64,000 bases of DNA from Clostridioides difficile (GCA_012955965.1 JABBZI010000015.1:30893-94892), one strand, 5' to 3'. Counted from the first letter of the stretch, positions 17,946 through 28,410 are shown. Program-made: numbers and translations. Notes: generated from the sequence alone by a model not told the origin.

Positions 17946-18473
17946 ATGGGTAAAAAGAGTAATGAAAAAGGTTTTTCTTTAATTGAAGTGTTAGTAGCTC
18001 TGGCTATTATGGGAATTATACTATTTGCATTTTTTAATATTATTAATACTAATAACAAAGCCAACACTAAAAATGACACAGATATAAGTTCATTAAACTA
18101 TGTTCAAAGTGAAATAGAAAATCTGAGAGGAAAAATAAAGAGTGGAGAATTTGATTTTGATAGTTTAGAAAAACGAGAAGATGGAACTGTTGTGTATGAA
18201 AAACTAATAGATAATTCAAAAAAAATTGTGTATGATAAAGTGCTTAGTAAGGATGATGTGAGTTTATATGATACTCCATACGAAAAGATTACAACTATAA
18301 AAAATAAAGATGGAGATTTAATTGACAAAGAAAGTATTGCAAATAAAATAAAAATTACTGTAGAAGATAAAAATGGTCAAATATATAAAATAACTGCAGC
18401 TGGGAAAAGTATGAATGACTATTCAAGTAAAAAAGAAGTTAAAATTGTAACTGAAATATTTAAAGATAAATAA
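17946..18473 (+). CDS. pilU: Minor pilin PilU
   Basis: A 175-residue prepilin-like protein: leader MGKKSNEKG, cleavage before FSLIE with Glu at +5, and hydrophobic helix about 10-32. The soluble domain is rich in Lys and Asp. By family knowledge such minor pilins form the tip or priming complex in the membrane. It lies 36 bp after pilV and shares its leader style, which suggests an old duplication. The name follows C. difficile usage and is not the PilU ATPase of Pseudomonas. Confidence 0.86.
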   Translation: MGKKSNEKGFSLIEVLVALAIMGIILFAFFNIINTNNKANTKNDTDISSLNYVQSEIENLRGKIKSGEFDFDSLEKREDGTVVYEKLIDNSKKIVYDKVLSKDDVSLYDTPYEKITTIKNKDGDLIDKESIANKIKITVEDKNGQIYKITAAGKSMNDYSSKKEVKIVTEIFKDK

Positions 18474-18493
18474 TTTTACTTGGGGGTGAGATT

Positions 18494-20032
18494 TTGAGGA
18501 AGTGGAATAAATTTAAAAGTGAAAGAGGGGCAGCTTTAGTTTTAGTTTTGGTTGTAGTAGCATTGCTTTCTATTGTGGGATTGACATTTTCAAATCAGAT
18601 AGCGAATAGAATAAAATCTACAAAGACTACTAATGAGGGTATACAAGCAAAGTATTTGGCAGAAACATGTGTGGAAAATAGTGTTGATAAAACATATACA
18701 AAATTGTATGATGAACTTGAAAAAATGGATAATGAGTTTAAAAATGAGAATAAAGAAAAATCTATATCTAGGTCAACATTAAGGAATATATCAGAGACAG
18801 ATATTAATAATCAAGAGGAGGAAAATCTTCCAGAAGAAAGATTAGGTTATATGAATAATATAAAGTCTTATTTAAGTAAGGCTTCTTCTGATTTAGAAAA
18901 AGCTAGTATAGAGTTAAAAAAATTACAGGATTTAAATATACTTGATGATAGAGATTTTGAAGAAGTAAATATAAATATTCTATCACATAGAGATTCTATA
19001 TTAGCAATCTTGAAGAATTATACTTCTGGAGATATAAATAAAATAAGTGAAAGTGTTTTGGATGGAGATATAAGTTCAACTACGATTACTGAAACAAAGT
19101 TAATAAATAATGATATTATTTTAAAAATGTTCTTAGATGAAGGTAAAGTTGAAAAAGAACAATTAAATCCTACATTTTCATACACTTATAAAGCACTAGA
19201 TAATATTTCCCTGGCAATGCAAAATATGATTGAGTATAGACATACATTTCATATTGATGACCAAAAAGTAGAGGTATCTGATGGAATTCCGAATTCTCAA
19301 CAATATTATGACTTAATACAGAATCCTATAATAAATGGCAAGACATTTGGATGGAATAGTGAATGGGAGAAATTAGAAAAGTTATTAGAAATTTTACCAA
19401 ATCAAAATGAAGGATTTAATGCTTTAAGAGTTCACTTAAAAAACAATGTAAAAAAATTTGAGAAATTAAGTAATAATATAGCTAGTGGAAATAAAAATAC
19501 AGTAGAAGATTTTCTAGAATATAAAGATTTATTATATAAGATATCAGAACAATGCAATCAGTTAAAAAGTATGTCTTATGAGAAGATACCAGTTAGATAT
19601 GACAACTTGGCTTTAATAACAAGCTTTGATTATATACAAAATAATCTTTTAGCAGAAATAAAATGTAGACTGAAAGAATTAAAACCTCAGGAAGTTGATA
19701 AAACAGAAGACACTACTATAAAAATACCTTTTTACAAAGCTGACTACGACATGACAAAAGAAGACTGGCCAGAATTAAAAGAAAATGGTTCAGGGTCAGA
19801 GTTAAGCTTAGTAGTAACTGGAGATAAGAACGGAATAAAAGAGGTAGAAGTCAAAGATGGACAAGAAAAAATTCTTGGACTAGGTGTTGAAGAAAACTCA
19901 AATTCAAAATATGAAGTTGAAGCTAAAGTTAAATTTAATATAAATGTAGACTCAAATATATTAGATAATTATGATATAAAAGATAAAATTTCAATTAGCC
20001 ATGACATAAGTTCATACAAAAAAGTAAACTAA
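18494..20032 (+). CDS. pilK: Large pilus-associated protein PilK (GspK/PilX-like)
   Basis: A 512-residue protein with a prepilin-like N-terminus: basic leader, ERGAALVLVLVVV, and one hydrophobic helix at about 14-35, but no Glu at +5. That gap is typical of GspK/PilX-type tip pilins. The long, charged soluble part (about 40-512) has helical, coiled-coil-like stretches and no motif I recognise. Start TTG 18494 is set by a GGGGGTGA site. It closes the minor pilin group ahead of pilT. Confidence 0.82.
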   Translation: MRKWNKFKSERGAALVLVLVVVALLSIVGLTFSNQIANRIKSTKTTNEGIQAKYLAETCVENSVDKTYTKLYDELEKMDNEFKNENKEKSISRSTLRNISETDINNQEEENLPEERLGYMNNIKSYLSKASSDLEKASIELKKLQDLNILDDRDFEEVNINILSHRDSILAILKNYTSGDINKISESVLDGDISSTTITETKLINNDIILKMFLDEGKVEKEQLNPTFSYTYKALDNISLAMQNMIEYRHTFHIDDQKVEVSDGIPNSQQYYDLIQNPIINGKTFGWNSEWEKLEKLLEILPNQNEGFNALRVHLKNNVKKFEKLSNNIASGNKNTVEDFLEYKDLLYKISEQCNQLKSMSYEKIPVRYDNLALITSFDYIQNNLLAEIKCRLKELKPQEVDKTEDTTIKIPFYKADYDMTKEDWPELKENGSGSELSLVVTGDKNGIKEVEVKDGQEKILGLGVEENSNSKYEVEAKVKFNINVDSNILDNYDIKDKISISHDISSYKKVN

Positions 20033-20034
20033 AC

Positions 20035-20092
20035 ACAAAGATACAACTTAGTATAAACGAATAAGTAATAGAGTATCTTTGTATATTTATTA
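20035..20092 (+). terminator. Weak terminator-like hairpin between pilK and pilT
   Basis: ACAAAGATAC (20035-20044) pairs perfectly with GTATCTTTGT (20073-20082) around a 28-base loop; the following run is only moderately T-rich. It may partly separate pilT from upstream genes. Confidence 0.45.
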
Positions 20093-20136
20093 CTAAAAAA
20101 TAAGTAAACTAATAGAAGATATGGAGATTAAATATT

Positions 20137-21219
20137 ATGTATATTTATGATTTATTGGAGCAAGGTATAAGACTGAATGCATCAGATATACACATAACAG
20201 TTGGAACGAATCCTGTAGCTAGAGTAAAAGGTGGATTTGTAAAACTAAGTGAACAGATACTGACACCAGAAATAACAGTGCAAATGGCAAAAGACATAGC
20301 AGGGGAATCTATGTTTAAAGTAATAGAAGAACATGGAGAAGCTGATTTCTCAGCTTCTCTAAAAACAGGTGAAAGATTTAGGGTAAACTCATATAGACAA
20401 AAAGGAAATTATGCAATAGCAATAAGAACTATAACAGCAGAGATACCAACTTTTGAGAAATTAGGACTTCCAGAAAACATAAAATCATTTACTGAAAGGC
20501 ATAAAGGGTTGGTTTTAGTTACAGGTCCAACAGGAAGTGGTAAAAGTACAACACTTGCAAGTATGGTAAATATAATAAATGAAACACAACAAAAACATAT
20601 AATTACACTTGAAGACCCAATAGAATATGTACATCATCATAAACAAAGCTTGGTAAATCAAAGAGAAGTAGGAACTGATACAGAAAGTTTTAATTCAGCT
20701 CTTAGAGCTATCTTGCGTCAAGACCCAGATGTAATACTAATAGGAGAGATGAGAGACCCTGAAACTGTATCAATAGCATTAACAGCAGCAGAAACAGGGC
20801 ATTTGGTATTTTCAACACTACATACAGTTGGAGCGGCTAAGACAATTGATAGAATAGTTGATATGTTTCAACCATCCCAACAGCAACAAATAAAGACTCA
20901 GCTATCTACAGTTTGTGAAGGGGTAGTGTCACAACAATTACTTCCTACAGCAGATGGAAAAGGGAGAATAGCTGCAATTGAATTGATGTTTGCTACTCCA
21001 GCAATAAAAAACTTAATAAGAGAAGGAAAAACATATCAGATTCCAAATATGATACAAACTGGGGTTAAAGCAGGTATGAAAACTATGGACCAAGATTTAA
21101 TGGAACTTTATAAAAATGGAAAAATTACGAAAGATATGGCACTTAGTAGATGTACTGACCAAGAATTTATGACAAGAATGATAGGTGGAATAAATTATAA
21201 TGGACATTATAATCGTTAA
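20137..21219 (+). CDS. pilT: Type IV pilus retraction ATPase PilT
   Basis: Cytoplasmic hexameric motor that depolymerises pili and drives twitching. Features: the ASDIHITVG motif near 17-25, Walker A GPTGSGKST at 130-138, the LRAILRQDPDVILIGEMRD Walker B region, and the STLHTVGAA His box. There is no tetracysteine zinc motif, which separates it from PilB1 upstream. Length 360 is standard. It overlaps the start of pilD1 by 20 bp, indicating coupled expression. Confidence 0.95.
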   Translation: MYIYDLLEQGIRLNASDIHITVGTNPVARVKGGFVKLSEQILTPEITVQMAKDIAGESMFKVIEEHGEADFSASLKTGERFRVNSYRQKGNYAIAIRTITAEIPTFEKLGLPENIKSFTERHKGLVLVTGPTGSGKSTTLASMVNIINETQQKHIITLEDPIEYVHHHKQSLVNQREVGTDTESFNSALRAILRQDPDVILIGEMRDPETVSIALTAAETGHLVFSTLHTVGAAKTIDRIVDMFQPSQQQQIKTQLSTVCEGVVSQQLLPTADGKGRIAAIELMFATPAIKNLIREGKTYQIPNMIQTGVKAGMKTMDQDLMELYKNGKITKDMALSRCTDQEFMTRMIGGINYNGHYNR

Positions 21220-21982
21220 TTTATACGTATTTATAGTTGGATTAGTATTTGGAAGCTTCTTTAATGTTTGTATTTTTAGGATTCCAGAAGAGATATCTAT
21301 TTCTAGACCTCCATCCCATTGTATGAGTTGCAACACTAGGCTAAAGCCTATAGATTTAATACCAGTGCTAAGCTATTTGATAAGTGGTAGAAAATGTAGA
21401 TATTGTTATGAGAAAATTTCTAGTAGATATGCTATAGTAGAATTAATTACAGGAATTTTATTTTTAACAGTGTTTATGATATATGGAATATCCACAACAA
21501 CTATTTATTATTTAGTTCTTGTGTCTTTATTGATTATAATAACATTTATAGATATTGACCACTTTATAATACCAGATAAAATACTTATTTTTGGAGCTAT
21601 ATTTGCTATAATTTTCAATCTCTTTTTTAAAGAAATACCAATTAAGAATTCGATTATAGGAGCTTTTATTTGTGGAGGTAGTGTTTGGCTTATTGTGCTT
21701 TTGATTGAATTTATAGTAAAAAAAGAGTGTATGGGTGGAGGAGACATTAAGCTATTTGCAATGATAGGACTTTATATGGGTGTTAAGAATGGTCTTTTGA
21801 CTGCCCTACTAAGTGTTTATGTAGGTGCAGTATATGGAATTTGTGTGATAATATTAAGTAAGATAAAGAAAAAGGAATATAATTCTGTTATACCTTATGG
21901 TCCATTCATATCAATTGGAGCATTAATAACAATCTTATGTGGGAAACAATTACTTGAACTTTATTTTTCTATTATTATGTAG
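21200..21982 (+). CDS. pilD1: Prepilin peptidase / N-methyltransferase PilD1
   Basis: Membrane aspartyl protease that trims prepilin leaders and methylates the new N-terminus. The 260-residue protein has the complete methyltransferase cysteine pairs (CMSCNTRL ... CRYC, about 38-73), then the first Asp in IDIDHF and the second in MGGGDIKLF, i.e. the GxGD type. Six or more hydrophobic helices. Its start lies inside the 3' end of pilT. As the only complete copy here it is the likely main enzyme for PilA1 and the minor pilins. Confidence 0.92.
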   Translation: MDIIIVNLYVFIVGLVFGSFFNVCIFRIPEEISISRPPSHCMSCNTRLKPIDLIPVLSYLISGRKCRYCYEKISSRYAIVELITGILFLTVFMIYGISTTTIYYLVLVSLLIIITFIDIDHFIIPDKILIFGAIFAIIFNLFFKEIPIKNSIIGAFICGGSVWLIVLLIEFIVKKECMGGGDIKLFAMIGLYMGVKNGLLTALLSVYVGAVYGICVIILSKIKKKEYNSVIPYGPFISIGALITILCGKQLLELYFSIIM

Positions 21983-22085
21983 ACAATCGTTAGACTTAAG
22001 CAAGTTTTAATTTTTATAAAAATGAATTAAAGTATTCAATAAGGATAATATTATTATTAACCCTATTACTAACGTGCTGTAGATT

Positions 22086-22736
22086 ATGGAGTATATAATA
22101 ATAATTTCCTTATTTTTTGCGCATTTGATAAATAAATCTCTAAGTATATTTTGTGATAGAGAAAAGAAGAATCTATATGATATGTTTTTTATTTACATAA
22201 TAACTGTGGTTTTATCTATATTAATATATCTAAAATTTGGGATTAGTGTAGAATGTGTACAATATATGGTATTAATCCCATTTCTAATAATTATATCCAT
22301 TATAGATTACTACACAATATATGTATATGATATAACAATAGTTAGTGGTATAATAGTTCAAGGTATAATTTTTTTGGTTTTTTGCAATATTGTCAAGTTT
22401 GACTATATAAATCATATAATTGGACTAGCGATAGGCTTTATTATACCTTATATTATTGCTAAATTAACAAAAGGATTAGGCTATGGAGATGTAGGTCTCT
22501 ATAGCTTATGTTGCTTTGCATTGGGAAATAATTATGGGCTTTATGTGATAGTTTTATCATTTATTTTAGCGTTTTTGTTTTTTGTTGTTTTATACATAAC
22601 TAAAATATTTAAAGGTATAAACATAAAAAGGCAAATTCCTTTCACACCTTTTATTTCCTTATCGACAATTATAATAATATTTACAGAGTATAATATATTT
22701 GATTTTTATTATAGTTTGTTATACAAATTTATATAA
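22086..22736 (+). CDS. pilD2: Second, short prepilin peptidase PilD2
   Basis: A 216-residue polytopic membrane protein of the A24 family. The two protease Asp sites are visible (ISIIDYYT and KGLGYGDVGLY), but the N-terminal CxxC methyltransferase domain seen in pilD1 is missing. It could cleave without methylating, or serve another prepilin set. No clear ribosome binding site lies upstream of ATG 22086, and it is separated from pilD1 by 103 bp that hold nothing else I can identify. It ends 13 bp before pth. Confidence 0.83.
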   Translation: MEYIIIISLFFAHLINKSLSIFCDREKKNLYDMFFIYIITVVLSILIYLKFGISVECVQYMVLIPFLIIISIIDYYTIYVYDITIVSGIIVQGIIFLVFCNIVKFDYINHIIGLAIGFIIPYIIAKLTKGLGYGDVGLYSLCCFALGNNYGLYVIVLSFILAFLFFVVLYITKIFKGINIKRQIPFTPFISLSTIIIIFTEYNIFDFYYSLLYKFI

Positions 22737-22749
22737 CAGGAGGTAAGAA

Positions 22750-23310
22750 ATGTACGTAGTAGTAGGGTTAGGCAATCCAGGAAAGAAGTATGAGAAGACT
22801 AGACATAACGTTGGATTTGATGTTATAGATATTCTTGCAAAAGAATACAACATTAGTGTTACTAAAATAAAGCATAAAGCTTTAATTGGTGAAGGAAGAG
22901 TAGGTACTGAAAAAGTATTATTAGTAAAACCGCAAACTTATATGAATTTAAGTGGAGAAACATTAATAGATATATATAAATATTATAAGGTTGATTTAAA
23001 TAATATAGTAGTAGTATATGATGATATAGACTTAGAGGTTGGAAAGATACGTATAAGAAAAAAGGGAAGTGGAGGAACACATAATGGCATGAAGTCTATA
23101 ACTAAATGCCTAGGTTCAAATGATTTTCCAAGAGTAAGAGTAGGTGTATCTAAGCCAGCAATTGGTCAAGATTTAGCTGATTTTGTACTTTCTAGATTTA
23201 GAAAAGAAGAATCTGATAATATAAATGAAGCATTAGAAAAAGCGGCATGTGCTATTGACTCAATAATAAGAGAAAATATAGATATGTCTATGAACAAATA
23301 CAATGGATAG
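22750..23310 (+). CDS. pth: Peptidyl-tRNA hydrolase
   Basis: Releases peptides from peptidyl-tRNA dropped by stalled ribosomes (SpoVC in Bacillus). The 186-residue protein starts [20 protein letters not shown], carrying the family signature with Asn and the catalytic His near 20, and contains the [12 protein letters not shown] motif near 107-118. Ribosome binding site AGGAGG precedes ATG 22750. The pth-mfd order is shared with Bacillus and related genera. Confidence 0.97.
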   Translation: MYVVVGLGNPGKKYEKTRHNVGFDVIDILAKEYNISVTKIKHKALIGEGRVGTEKVLLVKPQTYMNLSGETLIDIYKYYKVDLNNIVVVYDDIDLEVGKIRIRKKGSGGTHNGMKSITKCLGSNDFPRVRVGVSKPAIGQDLADFVLSRFRKEESDNINEALEKAACAIDSIIRENIDMSMNKYNG

Positions 23311-23326
23311 TGAGAGGGAGATTTAA

Positions 23327-26300
23327 ATGAATGATGTTTTTTTATATCCTTTGCAAAATTCAAAAGAGTATAAAGATATAATAAACTGTATAAAAAATAC
23401 AAAAGGTTCATTATTAGTTAATGGACTTTTACCAGTACAAAAACCTCATATATCTTATTCTATATTTAATGATTTATCACGACAAATGATTTTTATAACG
23501 AGTAGTGATTTAGAAGCAAAGAAAGTATATGAAGATTTAAGTTTTTATATTGAAGATAAAGTTGAATATTTAGGATTTCAAGATATTTATTTTTATCACT
23601 TAGATGCAAAGGACAGAAATGAAGAGGCAAAAAAATTAAAAGTATTGTTAAAACTAGCCAATAAGGAAAAAATAATTTTAGTAACTTCTATTGAAGCAGT
23701 TTTAAGAAAATACATACCAAAGCAAGTTTTACTTGATAGTGTATCTCATTATAAAGTGGGAGATAGCTTAGATTTAGAAAAATTAACTGAAAAACTAGTT
23801 TCATTAGGATATGAGAGAGTTTCAAAAATAGAGGGGTTTGGTCAATTTAGTATAAGGGGTGGAATTATTGATGTATTTTCACTTGAATATACAAATCCAA
23901 TTCGTATGGAATTATTTGATGATGAGATAGATTCCATACGAACTTTTGATGTATACTCACAAAAATCAATTGATAAATTACAACAGTTTTCTATTACTCC
24001 ATCTAGAGAATTTATTTATCCAGAGAAAACTACAGATGCCTTAGTTAAACTCAAAAAAGAAACAACTAAGACTACTGATGAAGGTACATTTCAAAATATA
24101 GACTATATATCAAGCAAGACTTATTTTGAAGGAGTAGAAAATTATATAGATTATATTTACCCAGAAGAAAACAAAAGTATATTTACTTACTTAGCAGATG
24201 ATGCAATAGTATTTATAAATGATATAACGAGACTTAAAGAAAGATGCGAAAATTATATAAATGAGTTTAGAGAAAATTATAAACTGAATCTTGAAAGAGG
24301 TTTAGCTATTAAAAATCAAGGAAAATTACTATATCATTATACAGACTTAGAATATCTAGTAAAAGACAAGTCTGTGGTTTTAAACTCACTATTGCCAAAG
24401 TCTATAAATAATTTTTCTATAAAATCTATAATCAACTTTGAAAGTAGAGAAGTTCCTACATTTAATGGAAAAGTAGATTTGCTAATCGAAGAATTAAATC
24501 GGCTGAAATACAATGGATACAAAATAATTTTAGCAACAAATACATTGGAAAGAGCAACTAAATTAAGTAAAGATTTATTGGATAAAGGCTTAGAAACAAC
24601 TGTTTCTAAAAACAGAGACCTTGAAATTAAATCCTCTCAAATTATAATTGTACCTGCACATATAAACAGCGGTTTCCAATATAAATCCATAAAGTTTGCT
24701 GTTATAACAGATAATGAAATGATAGGTGTTTATAAAAGAGCATCTAAAGCGAGCAATAAAAAAGCTAAAAAAGGGAAAAAGATAGAGTCATTTTTAGATT
24801 TAAGTGTTGGTGATTATGTAGTACATGAAAATAGTGGTGTAGGTAGATACACAGGTATTGAACAGATTACAGTCAATGCTATTAAAAAAGATTACATGAA
24901 AATAGTTTATCAAGGTGGAGATAACCTATATGTGCCAATAGACCAGATGGATAAAGTACAGAAATACATTGGTGCAGAGGTAGAAAAAGTTAAGTTAAAT
25001 AAGCTTGGAACCAATGAATGGACAAAGGCAAAAGCAAAAGTTAAAAAAGAAATTGAGGACATGACGAAGGACTTAATTGAACTTTACGCAAAACGTGAAA
25101 AAATACAAGGATATAAGTTCTCGAAAGATACACCTTGGCAAGCAGAGTTTGAGTCATTGTTTCCATATCAAGAAACAGAAGACCAATTAAAGGCAATAGA
25201 AGAAACTAAAAAAGATATGGAATCAAGTAAGGTAATGGACAGACTTGTATGTGGAGATGTTGGTTACGGAAAAACAGAGGTAGCGATTAGAAGTATTTTC
25301 AAAGCTTGTATGGACCAAAAACAAGTTGCTGTATTAGTTCCAACAACCATATTAGCACAACAGCATTATAATACATTTAAAGAAAGATTTGAAAGTTATC
25401 CTTTGAGAGTTGAAGTTTTAAGTAGGTTTAAAACTCCAAAACAACAAAAACAAATTATTGAAGATGCTAAAAAAGGATTAGTAGATATCTTGATTGGAAC
25501 ACATAGAATAATATCCAAAGATATAAATTTACCAAACTTAGGTCTAGTAGTTATTGACGAGGAGCAAAGATTTGGGGTAAAACATAAGGAAGCTTTAAAG
25601 AAAATTAAATCTACAGTAGATGTACTTACACTTTCAGCAACTCCTATACCAAGAACCTTACATATGTCTCTAAGTGGAATAAGAGATATGAGTGTTATAG
25701 AAGAACCTCCACAAGAAAGACATCCTGTAATAACATATGTTACAGAGAGTAAGGAAAGCGTAATTCAAGATGAAATAGAGAGAGAATTAAGTAGAGGTGG
25801 ACAGGTATTTTTCGTATACAATAGAGTTGAGCATATTGAAGAGATGGCAAGTATGATTCAAAAGCTCGTACCAGACGCTAGAGTAGCTGTTGCACATGGA
25901 AGAATGACTTCTAAATCATTAGAAAATATAATCCTAGGATTTTTAAATAAAGACTATGATGTACTAGTTTGTACTACAATAATTGAAACTGGTATGGACA
26001 TATCCAACGCAAATACAATGATTATATATGATGCAGATAAGATGGGATTAGCTCAACTTTACCAATTGAGAGGTAGGGTTGGAAGAAGCTCAAGACAAGG
26101 ATATGCATATCTTTTATATGAAAAAGACAAGACTCTAAGTGAGATAGCCGAAAAACGATTAAAAGCTGTCAGGGAGTTTACAGAGTTTGGTTCAGGTTTC
26201 AAAATAGCAATGAGAGACCTTGAAATAAGAGGAGCTGGAAATATCTTAGGTTCTCAGCAACATGGTCATATGGCGGTTATAGGTTATGATTTGTATGTTA

Positions 26301-26713
26301 AAATGCTTAATGACGCAATTAAAAAGGTTAAAGGTGAGCCTATTGTGGAAGAAATTGATGTTGAAATAGACTTAAGTGTAAATGCATACATTCCAGATAA
26401 TTATATAAAAGATGAATTGATTAAGATTGAAATGTACAAAAAAATTGCTTCTATTGAAAATAAAGAGGATATGCTAGAGATACAAGAAGAGCTTGAGGAC
26501 AGATTTTCTGATATACCTAAACCAGTTCAGACATTACTTACAATAGCTTATATAAAATCATTGTGTAAGGTATTGAAAATAGAAAAAATAAGACAATTAA
26601 AAGATGAAATATTATTAGTTCCAATAACAAAGTATAGAACTAAACAGAAAATAGGTTATAATATAGTTACAGAATTAGAAGAATTATTAGAAAAAATGTG
26701 CAAGGTAAAATAA
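23327..26713 (+). CDS. mfd: Transcription-repair coupling factor Mfd
   Basis: DNA translocase that pushes stalled RNA polymerase off lesions and recruits UvrA. Order in the 1128 residues: UvrB-like module (about 1-300), the RNA-polymerase-binding CarD-like domain around 490-560 (VGDYVVHENSGVGRYTGI), the RecG-like helicase with Walker A DVGYGKT near 644-650 and the DEEQRFG Walker B box, and the C-terminal TRCF domain. Start ATG 23327 has GAGGGAG upstream. It sits 16 bp after pth in one operon. Confidence 0.97.
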   Translation: MNDVFLYPLQNSKEYKDIINCIKNTKGSLLVNGLLPVQKPHISYSIFNDLSRQMIFITSSDLEAKKVYEDLSFYIEDKVEYLGFQDIYFYHLDAKDRNEEAKKLKVLLKLANKEKIILVTSIEAVLRKYIPKQVLLDSVSHYKVGDSLDLEKLTEKLVSLGYERVSKIEGFGQFSIRGGIIDVFSLEYTNPIRMELFDDEIDSIRTFDVYSQKSIDKLQQFSITPSREFIYPEKTTDALVKLKKETTKTTDEGTFQNIDYISSKTYFEGVENYIDYIYPEENKSIFTYLADDAIVFINDITRLKERCENYINEFRENYKLNLERGLAIKNQGKLLYHYTDLEYLVKDKSVVLNSLLPKSINNFSIKSIINFESREVPTFNGKVDLLIEELNRLKYNGYKIILATNTLERATKLSKDLLDKGLETTVSKNRDLEIKSSQIIIVPAHINSGFQYKSIKFAVITDNEMIGVYKRASKASNKKAKKGKKIESFLDLSVGDYVVHENSGVGRYTGIEQITVNAIKKDYMKIVYQGGDNLYVPIDQMDKVQKYIGAEVEKVKLNKLGTNEWTKAKAKVKKEIEDMTKDLIELYAKREKIQGYKFSKDTPWQAEFESLFPYQETEDQLKAIEETKKDMESSKVMDRLVCGDVGYGKTEVAIRSIFKACMDQKQVAVLVPTTILAQQHYNTFKERFESYPLRVEVLSRFKTPKQQKQIIEDAKKGLVDILIGTHRIISKDINLPNLGLVVIDEEQRFGVKHKEALKKIKSTVDVLTLSATPIPRTLHMSLSGIRDMSVIEEPPQERHPVITYVTESKESVIQDEIERELSRGGQVFFVYNRVEHIEEMASMIQKLVPDARVAVAHGRMTSKSLENIILGFLNKDYDVLVCTTIIETGMDISNANTMIIYDADKMGLAQLYQLRGRVGRSSRQGYAYLLYEKDKTLSEIAEKRLKAVREFTEFGSGFKIAMRDLEIRGAGNILGSQQHGHMAVIGYDLYVKMLNDAIKKVKGEPIVEEIDVEIDLSVNAYIPDNYIKDELIKIEMYKKIASIENKEDMLEIQEELEDRFSDIPKPVQTLLTIAYIKSLCKVLKIEKIRQLKDEILLVPITKYRTKQKIGYNIVTELEELLEKMCKVK

Positions 26714-26743
26714 CTTGTAAATTTAAGAAGGGATGTTTTAAAT

Positions 26744-27739
26744 TTGAAAAAGGTAATAACATTGGCAATAGCTATGATTTTGGTAGTATCTATAACTGCC
26801 TGTAGTTCTAGTGAAGGAGAAACTGTGGCGACAGTTGAAGGAACAAAGATATCATCAGATGAATTTAAAAAAACTATAGCTCTTTATAAAGATTCTATGG
26901 AACAAACTTATGGAAAAGATATATGGGATAAAGAAGTTGAAAAAGGTGTAAAATATAAGGACAAGTTTAAGGATTTAATTCTTGACCAACTTATAACAAC
27001 AGAAGTAATATATTCTCAAGCTAAAAAAGATAACTTACTTCCTAAAAAAGAAGATGTTGAGAAAAGTCTTAAAGATTTAAAAGATGCTATGAGTAAAGAC
27101 GAAAAATATAAAGAACAACTTAAAAAGTTAGGAATAGATGATGCATTTTTAAAAGACCAACAAGAGAAAGATTTAGCTATGCAAAATTATCAAAGTAGCT
27201 TTACTAAAAAGACTAAAATATCAGATGAAGAAATGAAAAAATATTATGATTCACATAAAGATGAATTTAAAAAAGATGAAGTAGAAGCTTCTCATATTCT
27301 ATTGAAAACAGTAGATGATAATAACAAACCACTTTCAGATGATAAAAAAGCAGAAGCTAAGAAAAAGGCTGAAGAAGCGCTTAAAGAAGTTAAAGCAGGT
27401 GAAGATTTTGCTAAAGTAGCAAAAAAATATTCACAAGACTCTACAGCAAGCGATGGTGGTAAATTAGGTTTCTTCTCAAGAGGTCAAATGGTTGCTGAGT
27501 TTGAAGAAGCTGCTTTTTCTATGAAAAAGGGTGAAGTATCGAATTTAGTTGAAACTCAATATGGATATCATATAATTAAAGTAACAGACAGAATAAATGA
27601 GCAAACTTCATTTGAAGATGCAAAAGAAACTATAAAAGACCAATTATTAAAAAATAAGTATCAAGAGCAAATAGAAAAATTAACTAAAGAAGCTAAAGTA
27701 GAAAAAGATGAAAAAGTAATAGATAAAATCACAATCTAA
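26744..27739 (+). CDS. prsA2: Lipoprotein foldase PrsA2 (parvulin prolyl isomerase)
   Basis: Extracytoplasmic, membrane-tethered chaperone and peptidyl-prolyl isomerase that helps secreted proteins fold. A lipoprotein signal ends in SITAC with Cys20 as the lipidation site. The parvulin domain occupies about 183-278, including ASHILLK near 184, DGGKLGFFSRGQM, and the YGYHIIKV end motif. Highly charged helical lobes flank it. Start is TTG 26744. In C. difficile this protein is known to be an active isomerase that modulates virulence. A strong terminator follows. Confidence 0.92.
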   Translation: MKKVITLAIAMILVVSITACSSSEGETVATVEGTKISSDEFKKTIALYKDSMEQTYGKDIWDKEVEKGVKYKDKFKDLILDQLITTEVIYSQAKKDNLLPKKEDVEKSLKDLKDAMSKDEKYKEQLKKLGIDDAFLKDQQEKDLAMQNYQSSFTKKTKISDEEMKKYYDSHKDEFKKDEVEASHILLKTVDDNNKPLSDDKKAEAKKKAEEALKEVKAGEDFAKVAKKYSQDSTASDGGKLGFFSRGQMVAEFEEAAFSMKKGEVSNLVETQYGYHIIKVTDRINEQTSFEDAKETIKDQLLKNKYQEQIEKLTKEAKVEKDEKVIDKITI

Positions 27740-27764
27740 AAACTAAAAAAAGAGTAATATGCTT

Positions 27765-27801
27765 AAAAAAGCTATATCTAGATAAGATATAGCTTTTTTT
27801 G
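27765..27801 (+). terminator. Terminator after prsA2
   Basis: A 15-bp perfect stem AAAAAAGCTATATCT with AGATATAGCTTTTTT, 5-base loop; the arms supply the T tract. Confidence 0.9.
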
Positions 27802-27862
27802 TATATTTTTCTTAACAATGGTAAAAATAAACTTAAAGTAATTTATGGAGGGATTAAAAAAT

Positions 27863-28402
27863 ATGAAAGCAACAGGCATAGTTAGAAGAATAGATGATCT
27901 TGGAAGGGTAGTTATACCAAAAGAGATAAGAAAGACATTAAGAATTAGAGAAGGAGACCCTTTAGAGATATTCACAGCAAAAGATGGAGAAGTCATACTT
28001 AAAAAATACTCTCCAATAGGAGAATTAAATGAATTCTCTCAAGAATATGCTGAGACATTAGCTGAAGTATTAGGATATGGTGTATTGATAACAGACTTAG
28101 ATTCTATAATAGCTGTATCTAAACTTCCTAAAAAAGATTATAAAGAAAAAAGTATAAGTGACGAGTTAGAAGCAATAATAAGTGAAAGAACAGTAAAATA
28201 TTCAAAAGATAAAAATATTTTACCTTTATTTAAAGAAGATCAAAAAGAATATACTAGTCAAGTTATAATGCCTATAATTAGTGCATCTGGAGACTGTATA
28301 GGTTCAATTGTAGTCGTTTCAAAAGATAAAGATACAATTGCAGAAAGTGAAGAAAAATCTTTAAAAATTGCTGCTAACTTTTTAGGAAAACAAGTTCAAT
28401 AA
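27863..28402 (+). CDS. spoVT: Stage V sporulation regulator SpoVT
   Basis: Forespore transcription regulator of late spore genes. The N-terminal AbrB-type swapped-hairpin domain (about 1-50) begins MKATGIVRRIDDLGRVVIPK; a GAF-like domain fills the rest of the 179 residues. A TGGAGGGATT site sets ATG 27863; a longer frame from 27845 overlaps the ribosome binding site and is rejected. It is flanked by terminators on both sides, so it is a single-gene unit. By analogy it is likely SigG-dependent, but I could not fit a convincing SigG promoter. Confidence 0.95.
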   Translation: MKATGIVRRIDDLGRVVIPKEIRKTLRIREGDPLEIFTAKDGEVILKKYSPIGELNEFSQEYAETLAEVLGYGVLITDLDSIIAVSKLPKKDYKEKSISDELEAIISERTVKYSKDKNILPLFKEDQKEYTSQVIMPIISASGDCIGSIVVVSKDKDTIAESEEKSLKIAANFLGKQVQ

Positions 28403-28410
28403 TTTTATCA

